Shown here: piece after piece, positions 9,698-17,969 of the stretch
How positions within the stretch are numbered: position 1 is the first letter of the stretch
How the letters are laid out: each line of letters opens with the position of its first letter
NCBI GenBank assembly: GCA_016715505.1
Contig: JADJZY010000007.1
Coordinates: 1-64,000, forward strand
Reading direction: 5' to 3'
Length of the DNA: 64,000 nt
From: Bacteroidota bacterium
Lineage (GTDB): Bacteria; Bacteroidota; Bacteroidia; Chitinophagales; Chitinophagaceae
Position numbers and translations under genes: made by a program
Notes under the pieces: generated by a model
What the model saw: only the letters and a program-made list of their open reading frames with translations
The model's database searches: none
Told to the model about the DNA's origin: nothing

Positions 9698-9913
9698 GTG
9701 ATATTTCAGAAAGAGTTTTTCGAACCAGGATTTTCCACTAAGAATGATGATACTGGTCGAGGAAGAGGATTTGGAATGGATATAATTAAACACGTTACGG
9801 AGAAATATCAAGGTAAAGTGATTATAGAATCTCCAATACTTAATTCAAGGGTTTCTAATCTGAATGGTAGAAGTGGCACAAAACTCGTTTTTGTATTTCC
9901 TAAAGAAAAATAA
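9698..9913 (+). CDS. Histidine kinase ATPase domain, C-terminal fragment
   Basis: Reads FFEPGFSTKNDDTGRGRGFGMDIIKHV, the F-box and G2-box region of an HATPase_c domain, ending GTKLVFVFPKEK. It is the C-terminus of the kinase at 8366, separated by compensating shifts near 9604 and at the GTTTTTC run near 9717. The listed start is a GTG with no independent support. Its stop is 7 bp before the ATG of the receiver gene. Confidence 0.6.
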   Translation: MIFQKEFFEPGFSTKNDDTGRGRGFGMDIIKHVTEKYQGKVIIESPILNSRVSNLNGRSGTKLVFVFPKEK

Positions 9914-9919
9914 GTTAAT

Positions 9920-10234
9920 ATGATTGATCAAATAATAGGGTCTAAAACAATAAACTTCTTGTATGTCGACAATGAGGCGGCAGATCTCAAGAATCTTGAA
10001 CAACGATTGCAACGATTAAAATTCAATGGAGAATTTAGTTTTGAATATCATATTGAAACTTGTGAGTGTTATTCCCAAGCAGAGAAATTGCTTGCTTCAA
10101 ACAGTATTGACGTATTACTGGCTGACTATAATATGCCAGAAAATAAGAATGGGTTAGGATTTCTAGACTACATAAATACGGATCATCCTGAAATTATTAA
10201 GTACTGTACACGGGAAATTTCACAGATTCGGTAA
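9920..10234 (+). CDS. Response-regulator receiver protein, N-terminal part
   Basis: A receiver (REC) domain: an acidic pocket in FLYVDNEAAD and a phospho-acceptor Asp in DVLLADYNMPENKNG. One base appears lost in the TTAAG at about 10199. Restoring it gives IIKVLYTGNFTDSV, with the conserved Thr, and then YHFKNEEL with the conserved Lys, which joins the frame at 10285. It directly follows the kinase gene, and partnership is likely. Confidence 0.65.
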   Translation: MIDQIIGSKTINFLYVDNEAADLKNLEQRLQRLKFNGEFSFEYHIETCECYSQAEKLLASNSIDVLLADYNMPENKNGLGFLDYINTDHPEIIKYCTREISQIR

Positions 10235-10284
10235 TTCTTAGTTGTCGCCAAAAGGGATATATCTATCATTTTAAGAATGAAGAG

Positions 10285-10587
10285 TTGGCCATTCTTTTAA
10301 CAAAAATTCAGGTAAGATTAGCTGATGGTGCCTACAATATTGCTAATACTAACAGTTCATCAAATTCTCCCAATGATTCAATTTATCTACAATTTTCCGA
10401 AATAGTGATTTCGGATATCGAGAAGTCTATCGATGAATACCCTGATTTGACTCTTTATGTTGGTACTGAAAAAATTACACCGAAACAGCTTATCTCAGAT
10501 ATAAGAAAGCGTAACAACCGTGGGAATAGCTATATCCAAAATTACATTACCGGGTTAAATATGCTTGGTTGGTTAAAAAAACAATAA
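10285..10587 (+). CDS. Receiver protein, C-terminal part with non-DNA-binding-like tail
   Basis: Continues the receiver gene from 9920; the frame is open upstream from about 10203, and the listed start is internal. After the end of REC there is a low-complexity Asn/Ser linker, then a helical region (about 60 residues) ending in NYITGLNMLGWLKKQ. I see no LuxR, OmpR or LytTR DNA-binding domain, so output may be by protein contact. The reconstructed protein is about 222 residues. The next gene starts 3 bp after the stop. Confidence 0.55.
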   Translation: MAILLTKIQVRLADGAYNIANTNSSSNSPNDSIYLQFSEIVISDIEKSIDEYPDLTLYVGTEKITPKQLISDIRKRNNRGNSYIQNYITGLNMLGWLKKQ

Positions 10588-10590
10588 AAT

Positions 10591-11259
10591 ATGAAATGGT
10601 TTAGATTTCTTTTATCTAGGTTTCTTAGGACATCCAAGCATTATGTGGTTGTATTTTCCAATAGCAAGAATTGTATTTGCGACTACTTAAGAGTTATTTC
10701 ATCCGAAATCCCCAAAACTGAAGTTATTCATATCACAGAGTTGAATATGCATTCGAAATTGGAAGAATTAAGAGATATGAATGGTGAAAATGTCACATTC
10801 TTTTTACATGGAATGGACCCTGGAATATTGTTCTTCAACATCGCAAATGGAGTTGGCGAACAGGAGCCAAGGAGTGTGAACTGTACATGGTGGCAGGAAT
10901 TGAAAGAGTGCTCCTTTAAAAAGGTCTTCTTTCATGTTTGTTTCGGAAAACAATCAATTGTAAATTGCAGTGCCTTATCTAATATGTTTTTAGATTGGGT
11001 GTCTTTCAAAGGAGATGTTATAATTCCTCATTCTAATCATAACCGCATTCGAGATATAAATAAATGGCTCTTTCAACAACTATTTCAAGAATTGAATCAG
11101 CGTGCAGATTCAAGAACTTTGAAAGAAGCGATTGAGATGAAATACATTGAAATGGCAAAAAGAATGACTAAATCAGTTTCAGGAGGTAAACATATAGGGT
11201 TTAATTACTTTGTTACTATGGTAGGGTTGAATTCACAAAATTTATATTCAAAATATTAA
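10591..11259 (+). CDS. Unknown protein with caspase-like His/Cys pattern
   Basis: 222 residues, no signal peptide. Two hydrophobic strands end in candidate catalytic residues: VTFFLHGMD (H73-G74) and KKVFFHVCFGKQS (C117), 44 residues apart. Clan CD peptidases (caspase, CHAT, gingipain fold) have a strand-HG and a strand-xxC with similar spacing. This is motif-level inference with no family match. It sits 3 bp after the receiver gene and 10 bp before a small membrane protein, so it may be the effector of the two-component unit. Two His residues follow at HSNH (147-150). Confidence 0.45.
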   Translation: MKWFRFLLSRFLRTSKHYVVVFSNSKNCICDYLRVISSEIPKTEVIHITELNMHSKLEELRDMNGENVTFFLHGMDPGILFFNIANGVGEQEPRSVNCTWWQELKECSFKKVFFHVCFGKQSIVNCSALSNMFLDWVSFKGDVIIPHSNHNRIRDINKWLFQQLFQELNQRADSRTLKEAIEMKYIEMAKRMTKSVSGGKHIGFNYFVTMVGLNSQNLYSKY

Positions 11260-11269
11260 TAAAGTTTTT

Positions 11270-11653
11270 ATGAATTGGAAAATCATTCTACTCATTCTAG
11301 CTACTTTAGCAATATCTTATTTCTATTTATCAAAACAAATTGAATCCATAGTTCTTTTTCAGTGGAGAAAATTTGGCAAATCTCAAAGGCGTGAAAAATT
11401 GCTTGATAACCTTCTAGAGCAAAAGGTTCTGTTTCGTAAGATTTCATTTTGGTTTTATCTTTTCTCTCTCACTATTGCTTTCATTGGTGCAATTTACCTC
11501 ATCTACCAGTTGATAAACACTGATGGTTTAAATACTAAAAAAATTTCTGCCATCATCACATTGGGTTCAGGTACAATTTTTACAATAGGTTTTAGATCGC
11601 TTTATTATAAATGTGAAAAGGATATTAATGACTATCTAAATGATCTTGACTAA
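11270..11653 (+). CDS. Small three-segment membrane protein
   Basis: 127 residues with hydrophobic segments at about 4-20, 60-82 and 93-108, and a basic loop (WRKFGKSQRREKL) after the first. No family was recognised. It is the last gene of the tightly spaced kinase-receiver-caspase-like group; a role as membrane anchor or pore-type partner is speculation. Confidence 0.55.
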   Translation: MNWKIILLILATLAISYFYLSKQIESIVLFQWRKFGKSQRREKLLDNLLEQKVLFRKISFWFYLFSLTIAFIGAIYLIYQLINTDGLNTKKISAIITLGSGTIFTIGFRSLYYKCEKDINDYLNDLD

Positions 11654-11746
11654 TATACTATCATAGAATAAAATAACGTTAAGAGTTTGAATGATGATTT
11701 TACATGGTGAATCTATTCATCGTGCTAAATCATCAAATTTCAAACT

Positions 11747-12233
11747 ATGAATATAATTTCTTTTAAATCTCAAAGAGTAATAAATGCAATGCATTTTTTT
11801 ATTGGAGTTACAATTGCAATTACCATCTATTTCTTAAATTTAATCGGACCTATTGGTTTATTTATTACAATTGTTTTGTCATTACCATTTCGTGTAGGTA
11901 ATAATATATTTTCCTTTTGGGGTGGAGTAAACCACTCAGGCACCTTAATTACGGTTATAGGATTATATGCGCGGGCTCGAGCTCACATATACGTAGTTTT
12001 TGGTTGTTCATTTTTCAGGAAGCGGGTTTGGAATTTTGCAATTAGGGGGTATTTCATTTTATTCCAAAGCCGAGGAGAATATTATTAAATTTCTTTCTAT
12101 TACCATTTATTGTAAAACTAGACACTCAATAATAAATATATTATCATTGAATTTTTGCTCTGTATTCTGCAATAGATTAATTGGGATAGTAATTCCAAAT
12201 TTTAATTGGTACGTAAAATGTCGCTTTAAATAG
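11747..12233 (+). CDS. Membrane-anchored repeat protein, frame-broken
   Basis: The first frame (11747-12088) has two hydrophobic helices and then NIFSFWGGVNHSGTLITVIGLY. From about 12010 a second frame (12000-12233) reads GILQLGGISFYSKAEENIIKFLS and similar. Together they show a degenerate roughly 20-residue repeat (pattern like ISFY-KA---I--L) typical of beta-helical or solenoid tails. At least one shift lies near 12000-12050. Function unknown. Confidence 0.4.
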
Positions 12234-12332
12234 CGGCATTTTTTATAAATGATTCATGGTTCCTACTCTACTGCTTTGAATACTTGCCGTATACTTTTTG
12301 ATTAACTGAATTACTGAATTCAAAGTAGTAGT

Positions 12333-12684
12333 TTATTGTTTTACCGCTATAGTTACCTGTAAATTAAATATTGTTGGCCCCGTAGCTCCAAAAATTGAAA
12401 TGGCACCACTGGCAAAATTGGATTGCACTGAATCATTTCCCTGGAAATTAAGTAAAAAGCTATTCTTTTCCTGTAAGACTACTTTCAACAACTACAAAGG
12501 AATTTGCTATAACGTTTGTCGAAAGAAGAGTTGACCCATTATACGTTTCAATGCTATCCGTGCCTGTGTATGTTCCAACGTAAGAAGGAGTAATACTTGT
12601 ATTGGTATTTGTGTTGGGTGTATCTTTACGACAAGAACTAAGAAGAATTATTGCTGTAAAGAAAACGGGAATTAGGTTTCTCAT
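12333..12684 (-). CDS. Small putative lipoprotein, one frame break
   Basis: Starts MRNLIPVFFTAIILLSSCRKD, a signal peptide with lipobox LSSC, followed by an Asn/Thr-rich spacer and TPSYVGTYTGTDS. The ATG frame stops at 12460. Shifting one base in the GGAAAAGAATAG run there continues NSFLLNFQGNDSVQSNF to a TAA at 12333-12335, giving about 116 residues. The size suits small beta-rich secreted lipoproteins common in Bacteroidota. Function unknown. Confidence 0.5.
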
Positions 12685-12758
12685 AATATTATGATTTGGG
12701 TTAAAGTTGATGAATGTAAATCTATCACCTTATGAATTAAAAGACTTGTTGGTAATAT

Positions 12759-13061
12759 TTAAATTGTAATCTTACTGAGTATTGAACTTATTTCCGATTT
12801 GGGGTCAGTCATTTCATTAGGTAAAAGGAACCAAGTTGGATAACCTCTTGATACAGGCATGCCCAAACAAGGAACTTCCTCATTTATTTTCTTTGGATCA
12901 TCCCATTCTCTCATGGCAATGTTCCAGCGAATACCAATAACAAATTGGTCATTCCATTTAATCTTCGCTATCGAAACATCTTCTTCATTCTCATAAAGTA
13001 CCTCAACTTCTTTTATTGCATCTTGTGGGCTTAAAATCGTACTTGGGTCAATGTATCTCAT
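12759..13061 (-). CDS. Conserved small protein of unknown function
   Basis: 100 residues, ATG start, beginning MRYIDPSTILSPQDAIKEVEVLY with a central KIKWNDQFVIGIRWN and a Pro-rich end. Balanced acidic composition and no signal or membrane segment suggest a soluble cytoplasmic protein. I have an impression of related stand-alone Bacteroidota proteins but know no function. The gene appears intact in an otherwise gene-poor region. Confidence 0.55.
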   Translation of the reverse strand: MRYIDPSTILSPQDAIKEVEVLYENEEDVSIAKIKWNDQFVIGIRWNIAMREWDDPKKINEEVPCLGMPVSRGYPTWFLLPNEMTDPKSEISSILSKITI

Positions 13062-13602
13062 TTTTCTGTTATTTTTTTTGCATTATGTGAGTTTATTTAA
13101 GTCTATGTTATAGATGTCTTGAAATCCTTCTTCTTGCACAATTTGGATTAATTTGCACACGTCAAATTTCATCTGATTAAGTAGTAGGTAGAAAATTCAT
13201 AGATTGATTTAATTAGAATTCAGAATACAATTTACAAGAATTGGCTTTTCATCAGAATAGTTACGTAAAACTATAAAGGCTCATAAGAAAAAATTACGTA
13301 GAAATACGCAACGGCTCTAGAATTTGAATTTCCGATTTTGCATTGTATTAGATCGTGCTAAATTGAAATATGTAACAAAGCAAATGCAATTAATTTGGAC
13401 AACAAGATTTTTAAATAAAATGGCTAGTACATTAATTCGTAACACCTTGAATTAGTATCAAATTGTATTGGCATTAAAGTAGTAAAATAGCATTAACGAA
13501 TTTATACGAGACCTCTCCAATGTTTAAAACTCAAATCACCTGTTTGCGCTTAAAAAAGAATGCCACGCTATATTTCCTAATCCAAGGATTCGTTTCATAC
13601 TA
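13062..13602. other. AT-rich gene-free interval at island edge
   Basis: About 540 bp with no credible reading frame on either strand and no hairpin I could identify. It ends where the first copy of the XRE/ComM/transposase block begins. Unlike the later copies, this copy lacks the upstream CGACAATGCCC hairpin. Confidence 0.5.
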
Positions 13603-13827
13603 CTATTTAGAAAGTAAAAAACTCTCAATCCTAAGTTGATATTTTTTCATGGGTTTTGACCTTCCATTTTCCCAATAAGTAATGCAATCTTCTGTAACCC
13701 CTATAATTTTTGCAACTTCCTTTTGAAGGAGACCTTTTTTCAATCTATGGTTTCGAATATGATGGCCGATATGGATAGGGTTCTCTATTGAATTGACATT
13801 CAATGGTTTATGGGTGGTCAATCTCAT
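13603..13827 (-). CDS. Small XRE-family helix-turn-helix regulator, copy A
   Basis: About 74 residues from the ATG at 13827 (a GTG at 13845 is also in frame but would reach into the ComM fragment). The HTH spans GHHIRNHRLKKGLLQKEVAKIIG and VTEDCITYWENGRSKP, a typical XRE domain filling nearly the whole protein. Three copies occur in this window (others at 17970 and 19690). The gene points away from a ComM 3' fragment whose homology begins within a few bases of its start. Confidence 0.7.
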   Translation of the reverse strand: MRLTTHKPLNVNSIENPIHIGHHIRNHRLKKGLLQKEVAKIIGVTEDCITYWENGRSKPMKKYQLRIESFLLSK

Positions 13828-13834
13828 TCTGGAA

Positions 13835-14343
13835 AAAGGTAACACAGGGATGCCCTTGCGGTTTTTTTAATCATCCAGACAAAGAATGTGTATGCACCAG
13901 GTGTGGTACAAAAATACCTCAACAAAATTTCAGGTCCCTTGCTTGATCGCATAGACTTGCATGTAGAAGTGACACCCGTGCATTTTAATGAGTTGACCGG
14001 ACTTCCCAAACGAACCCAGGAAAAAAGTAAACAAATTCGGGAGCGGGTCATACAGGCACGTGCCATACAAGCCCAAAGATATGCCGGTATGGAGGGCATT
14101 TTTTCAAACGCTCAAATGGGTACAAAAATGATGCAGGAACTTTGTGTGGTTCCGCCTGCAGGACAGCAACTACTAAAGACGGCCATGGAGCGATTAAACC
14201 TATCGGCCCGGGCTTATGATCGTATTTTAAAAGTATCGCGCACGATTGCAGATTTAAATGCTTCAGAACAAATTGGGATTGAGCATATTGCAGAAGCGAT
14301 ACAATATCGTAGTTTGGATCGGGAAAATTGGGGACAGGGATAA
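13835..14343 (+). pseudogene. ComM/YifB Mg-chelatase 3' fragment, copy A
   Basis: Reads PGVVQKYLNKISGPLLDRIDLHVEV and later LNLSARAYDRILKVSRTIADL, the C-terminal third of the YifB/ComM AAA+ Mg-chelatase family. Everything before the CPCGFFNHPDKECVC zinc-like motif is missing, so ATPase motifs are absent. Relative to copies B and C it lacks two bases near 13888, which breaks the frame after the Cys motif. The open part is 13888-14343. It is a truncated duplicate, not a working helicase. Confidence 0.75.
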
Positions 14344-14399
14344 AGAAATGAATTTGCATTTAGAAGAATGAACTCAGCAGCGAAAGGAATTTACTTAGC

Positions 14400-14567
14400 A
14401 TTCAAATTTTCAATGAAGATGTTTTTATACAAAAGCTATTGTATATTCATCAAAATCCTGTGAGAGCAAAATTATGTTTATTAGCTGAAGACTATTATTT
14501 TTCTAGTGCATCGTTTTATAAAATAGGAAATAGTAACTTTAATTTTATGGAACATTACAAAGGATGA
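14400..14567 (+). pseudogene. REP-associated transposase 3' fragment, copy A
   Basis: A 55-codon stretch without its own start reads LLYIHQNPVRAKLCLLAEDYYFSSASF, the C-terminal helix of Y1_Tnp/RAYT transposases, where the Tyr of YIHxNPV is the catalytic residue. Compare the intact RAYT at 22271 (YIHHNPVEAG). Nothing upstream of this helix remains. The same remnant recurs at 18761 and 20484. Confidence 0.7.
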
Positions 14568-14601
14568 ACAAATGTTAAAAATTGGACGTCAAAGAAGGTG
14601 T

Positions 14602-14626
14602 GTTGTTGGTGAAGAACACCAACAAC
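14602..14626. other. Perfect hairpin at repeat/Rhs junction
   Basis: GTTGTTGGTG and CACCAACAAC form a 10-bp stem around an AAGAA loop. It lies where copy A ends and the Rhs reading frame begins. The related tails of copies B and C lack the second arm, so it may be created by the junction. Confidence 0.5.
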
Positions 14627-15272
14627 GGCGGAGGCTTATAATTCACTCATTAAATCAAACAAAACCCTACCCTGGGGCAATGCCAATACCGATGAGGTGG
14701 TGAGTACACGTTTACTGGGGCAAAAGAGTTATGAACTTACCAACCATTTAGGCAATGTGATGGCTGTGGTGAGTGATAAAGTGGTGGAAATAGAAAACCC
14801 ATCTGCTACTTATACTTCTGCTACCTCTGCGAGCTTAACTGTACCAACTGATGCCACACAGGATGCCAGCATCAAAGCGGCGTATGATTACTATCCGTTT
14901 GGGATGTTGATGCCTGAGCGTTATTATGAGGATGTAGAAAAACAATGCTCACCGGTAACCCGCTCCTTATATGCCACCAACTGGGTAAATGAAGAAGACG
15001 TTATCATGGCTTATCCGGGCGTGTTAGCTACTTTTACGATTTCTCAAGATGCGAATGCTGTGATTGCAGAAGATGGCAGTTTACATGTAACAGCCGAGAA
15101 TCCGAATAATCGTACCACAGAAATCAGTAAAGTATTGGATATTATTCCGGCAAATAAACAATTATACCAATGTGATTTGTGTCGTAGACAAAATCTTACA
15201 GTGGTATATACCGATAGAACAGCTGTTAAAATCAAGTTGTTTGATTTTTTACAGATGTCGCATCGGTATTAG
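14619..15272 (+). CDS. Rhs/YD-repeat core remnant, first part
   Basis: The frame is open upstream of the GTG at 14697 (AEAYNSLIKSNKTLPWGNA precedes it). It contains KSYELTNHLGNVMAVVSDKVV and YDYYPFGMLMPERYYED, characteristic of Rhs-family core ends in Bacteroidota. The 5' portion of the usual giant gene is missing. The frame closes after a GATTTTTTAC homopolymer near 15250, and the next frame (15172-15669) carries on. Rhs proteins deliver C-terminal toxins; here only the terminal core segment remains. Confidence 0.65.
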   Translation, partial: PTTAEAYNSLIKSNKTLPWGNANTDEVVSTRLLGQKSYELTNHLGNVMAVVSDKVVEIENPSATYTSATSASLTVPTDATQDASIKAAYDYYPFGMLMPERYYEDVEKQCSPVTRSLYATNWVNEEDVIMAYPGVLATFTISQDANAVIAEDGSLHVTAENPNNRTTEISKVLDIIPANKQLYQCDLCRRQNLTVVYTDRTAVKIKLFDFLQMSHRY

Positions 15273-15725
15273 TGTAAAAACCCATATTACAAATTCCGGA
15301 CAATCACCTATCTTTATGCAAGTGTTACAATTGGGTGAAAATAATCAGTGGAATACCTTGGCTTCACGAACCATTAGTGTAGAAGCCGATGTGGATTTAG
15401 TATCGTTCAGTAAGAGCAATACCAATCCGCTCAAGGTATTATTTTCTACTACCGGAGCTACAAATTTTAGTGTTTACGATATACAATTAACACGAAGGGA
15501 TGTATTAGAAATGGAAATCACCGAGAACCTCTGCAGTTATGATGAAGATTTTGGGGATGATTATAGGTTCGGGTTTAATGGACAAGAAAAGGATAATGAA
15601 ATAAAAGGGGAAGGGAATAGCTTAGATTTTGAGCGAGGATTTATGATAGTAGGTTGGGAAGATGGTTGAGTGTTGATCCCTCTTGGCAGCAGAAGCACCT
15701 GAGAAACGCTTTCAGTTTTGGGTTT
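15172..15725 (+). CDS. Rhs core remnant, second part
   Basis: From about 15250 the frame carries a beta-rich domain (THITNSGQSPIFMQVLQLGE) and then YRFGFNGQEKDNEIKGEGNS, the hallmark Rhs core-end motif. The open frame ends at 15669. Shifting one base near 15635 restores ARIYDSRLGRWLSVDPSWQQ and a tail to about 15727, the standard boundary after which the variable toxin domain starts. It is therefore contiguous with the toxin-like frame at 16073. Confidence 0.65.
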
Positions 15726-16072
15726 AATAATCCATACAGTAGTTTTTAAAGATAATGGGATGGAAATTTGAGGTAACCGAGGATTTTGCAAAGAGATATC
15801 CGAAAGTTACATTAGTACTATGAATGCCGGATAAACTTATCATAATCGACCTTGCCACCGGATATACAAAAAGCCCTAGGGGAAGGCGTTGATGTTAAAA
15901 ATTATTTAATGAAACGATGAGGGCAGCCTTGCTGAATTTTCGAAAATGAAACCAGAGGAAATCGATAACATGCTTACTCCTCACCAAGGACCGACTATAC
16001 AGGCCTTAGATTTGATGAACGTAATCCCGAAACACTAGAAACGGTAAGGAGAAAAAATGGGAGAAATAAGGT

Positions 16073-16444
16073 ATGAAGAGACCCAAACGGCCCAAAAATA
16101 GAATTCAAAATGATAAATCTGACGGCCTTATATGGATAGATGAGGAAGTAGTCGAAGTATTGGAATTTGAATTGAATGGCGGAAATACAGATGAATTACA
16201 AGGAGGTTTTGAAGGAAAGACACCTTCTAAGTCAGATAAAAACAGAGCTTTTAAAACATTTGTGCATACGGTTTTTCATGAAGGTGTTCACTATGGGCTA
16301 TTTAAGCAACCGGATGGACAAGGGAATAAAGCAGAACATAATGCAACAGGTGGAGATAAAGGATTCGAATTTCAAGATAAAGCATATAAGGAACGGGCTC
16401 CAAGGACAACAAAAAGCAGTTTAAACAATGGTAATAATCTATGA
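16073..16444 (+). CDS. Rhs-associated toxin-like domain with HExxH motif
   Basis: A 123-residue frame containing TFVHTVFHEGVHYGLF. HEGVH is an HExxH zinc-metallopeptidase pattern, followed by a Gly/Asn-rich segment and KGFEFQDKAY. It lies about 350 bp after the Rhs SVDP boundary; the connecting sequence is frame-broken. The TGA overlaps the ATG of the next gene (ATGA at 16441), an arrangement common for toxin-immunity pairs. Metallopeptidase toxin tails are known for Rhs proteins, but the family here is not identified and activity is inference. Confidence 0.5.
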   Translation: MKRPKRPKNRIQNDKSDGLIWIDEEVVEVLEFELNGGNTDELQGGFEGKTPSKSDKNRAFKTFVHTVFHEGVHYGLFKQPDGQGNKAEHNATGGDKGFEFQDKAYKERAPRTTKSSLNNGNNL

Positions 16445-16959
16445 AAATCTACTTAATTTTATTTTTAAGCCTGATTCTCTATGGGGATGCGGGCAGCCAA
16501 TGTTTACCTATTAACTTTGTTAAGAGAAATAAAGATTTTATATTACATCAAAGCCGTTCTGTATCTATATTCTTATAGAATTAAATTCAAACTTATTAAA
16601 GAAGTTAAGGATTCAATTCGTCATAAAAAATTATATCAGAGATACATTCCAAAGGGTAGAGAAATGGAGACATTCAGAGGTACATCTTTGAATGCATTAA
16701 CCTTTTTGTCCCAACTAGATTCCCGTATGCTGAAACAAAGGGACTATCTTTTATTAATAGGATATTTTCAAAGAAAAGTGTCATAAATTGCTTGGTTCAT
16801 CCTATTTATCAAGACGGGGACTTTCGTTATCAATTTTTTTACTTTACAAGAGGGAGTTACGGATTAGATTTTTTAGTTTGTTGTTATAAAGAAAAATTCA
16901 TTCCGCTCGCGCTAGTGTATTTTAAGAAGTTTGGTAAGCGGGTTTCAAAAACGTGTTAA
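16441..16959 (+). CDS. Putative immunity protein, frame-broken
   Basis: The ATG at 16441 overlaps the toxin-like stop. The first codons give MKIYLILFLSLILYGDAGSQ, a signal-peptide-like start. The initial frame closes near 16577, a second frame (about 16575-16745) reads IKFKLIKEVKDSIRHKKLYQ, and the first frame resumes with VINCLVHPIYQDGDFRYQFF up to TAA at 16957-16959. With the two compensating shifts removed, the product is about 170 residues. Position and size suit an immunity protein for the upstream HExxH domain; no family was recognised. Confidence 0.45.
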
Positions 16960-16987
16960 CATAAGATGAAAGTATTATTTTTAAATC

Positions 16988-17097
16988 ATGAGTACAAAGT
17001 ATAAATTTAAGAATACAGTAGGTTGTTATCTTTATAAGTTTTGCTGTGGTTGAATGGGTTGATGTTTTTACAAGAAAGGAGTATAAAGATTTGCAAA
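16988..17097 (+). pseudogene. REP-associated transposase 5' fragment
   Basis: Starts at ATG 16988 with MSTKYKF, then (after a one-base shift) FAVVEWVDVFTRKEYKDL, matching the N-terminus of the intact RAYT at 22271 (FAVVEWIDVFTRKAYRDI). It breaks off into the first REP-like palindrome pair at 17109. The HUH motif is missing. Confidence 0.65.
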
Positions 17098-17108
17098 AAA
17101 TACCAACT

Positions 17109-17181
17109 GTTCGAGATGTTCTACAATAGCTCTGTTCGATATTTGTAATGTCGTACTACTATCGGCGGTTTTGTAAACCGC
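17109..17181. repeat. REP-like double palindrome, copy 1
   Basis: Two 17-nt palindromes in tandem: CGATATTTGTAATGTCG at 17137 and GCGGTTTTGTAAACCGC at 17165, each centred on TTTGTAA and separated by TACTACTATCG. Further copies are at 17431, 19151 and 20873. It directly abuts a RAYT 5' fragment. Confidence 0.75.
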
Positions 17182-17240
17182 ATAGGCATATCTCCCCATT
17201 CGCGCTGGTATTCGGTAAGCAGTTCGGCTGGCCCCTGCTA

Positions 17241-17395
17241 GTCCGAGTTTATCTTAAGCAGTTCGGCTGGCGCGGCGTTCGTGACCCCTGCCCAATCTGA
17301 CAAAAAGATGATTATCATTGTAAAAATTGTGGACGCTCTGAAATTAAATTTATTACAGAATGATGCTGAAAGAATACAGGCACGGGTTACAAACC
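17241..17395. repeat. 155-bp direct repeat, copy 1
   Basis: Begins GTCCGAGTTTATCTTAAGC and ends near ACGGGTTACAAACCC. A close copy is at 20985-21145. It lies between REP-like pairs 1 and 2 and carries no credible gene; its right end is a decayed version of the ACGGGTTACAAACCCG palindrome. Confidence 0.65.
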
Positions 17396-17411
17396 CCCAT
17401 CTGTTCGGGAT

Positions 17412-17475
17412 GTTCCACAATAGCTCTGTTCGACATTTGTAATGTCGTACTGCTATCGGCGGTTTTGTAAACCGC
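17412..17475. repeat. REP-like double palindrome, copy 2
   Basis: CGACATTTGTAATGTCG (17431-17447) and GCGGTTTTGTAAACCGC (17459-17475), both perfect. It forms the left boundary of the 1.72-kb tandem duplication. Confidence 0.75.
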
Positions 17476-17617
17476 ATTGGTATATTTCATATTTAAACGG
17501 GATAAAGCAAAATTCTAAAAGCATGCTGTAAAGTGATTTGTTTACACTTAATGAGGGGTCAAAATTGAGAACCCTTATATTTGGTTTATGGAATTTACGT
17601 ATTCGATAAAAGATCAA

Positions 17618-17654
17618 AATTCGACAATGCCCGACAGGGGGCATTGTCGGAATT
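17618..17654. repeat. CGACAATGCCC inverted-repeat hairpin, copy 1
   Basis: AATTCGACAATGCCC pairs with GGGCATTGTCGGAATT (one bulged G) around a short GACAG-like loop. The second copy is at 19337-19373, in the same place in the duplicated unit. It could be a decayed element end or terminator; no T-tract follows. Confidence 0.6.
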
Positions 17655-17969
17655 CTAAGCTCTGGATTTTAAAATCTAAGTAGTACTATGACCACCATCA
17701 AGGAGCAGGGAGGGAACTTTCACCCTTGTTTAATGGAATTGTATTTTGTGGATGTCTAACACAATAATATATACTCCACTTACTTGACAAATTTGGCCAG
17801 TAGTTCCTCGTTCTTCGGATGAACTCATTCTAGTCGAATTTAATTGCCTACTGAAATACGGTTTCGGCACTCCGTTTTAGCAAAGGAAATTCTAAATAAA
17901 GGGATAAAATTAGTAGAATCACGTAACACATTACGTACATATACATTTATTGGCTAAGCAATTTGTCTA

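Larger units (their letters stand above)
13600..14600. repeat. Composite repeat block, copy A (XRE + ComM 3' + RAYT 3')
   Basis: About 1 kb that recurs nearly base for base at about 17970-18950 and 19690-20670. It joins three unrelated gene pieces in constant order. This copy diverges upstream of the XRE stop and downstream at the junction with the Rhs remnant. Confidence 0.8.

Noticed and set aside
9600..9725. Programmed ribosomal frameshifting as explanation of the split kinase
   Set aside because: Two opposite shifts about 110 bases apart, neither at a recognised slippery site with a following structure, and similar breaks occur all over the window.
17238..17644. Two minus-strand frames of 79 and 63 codons
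   Set aside because: They cross repeated palindromic DNA and the copies at 19-21 kb do not keep the frames.
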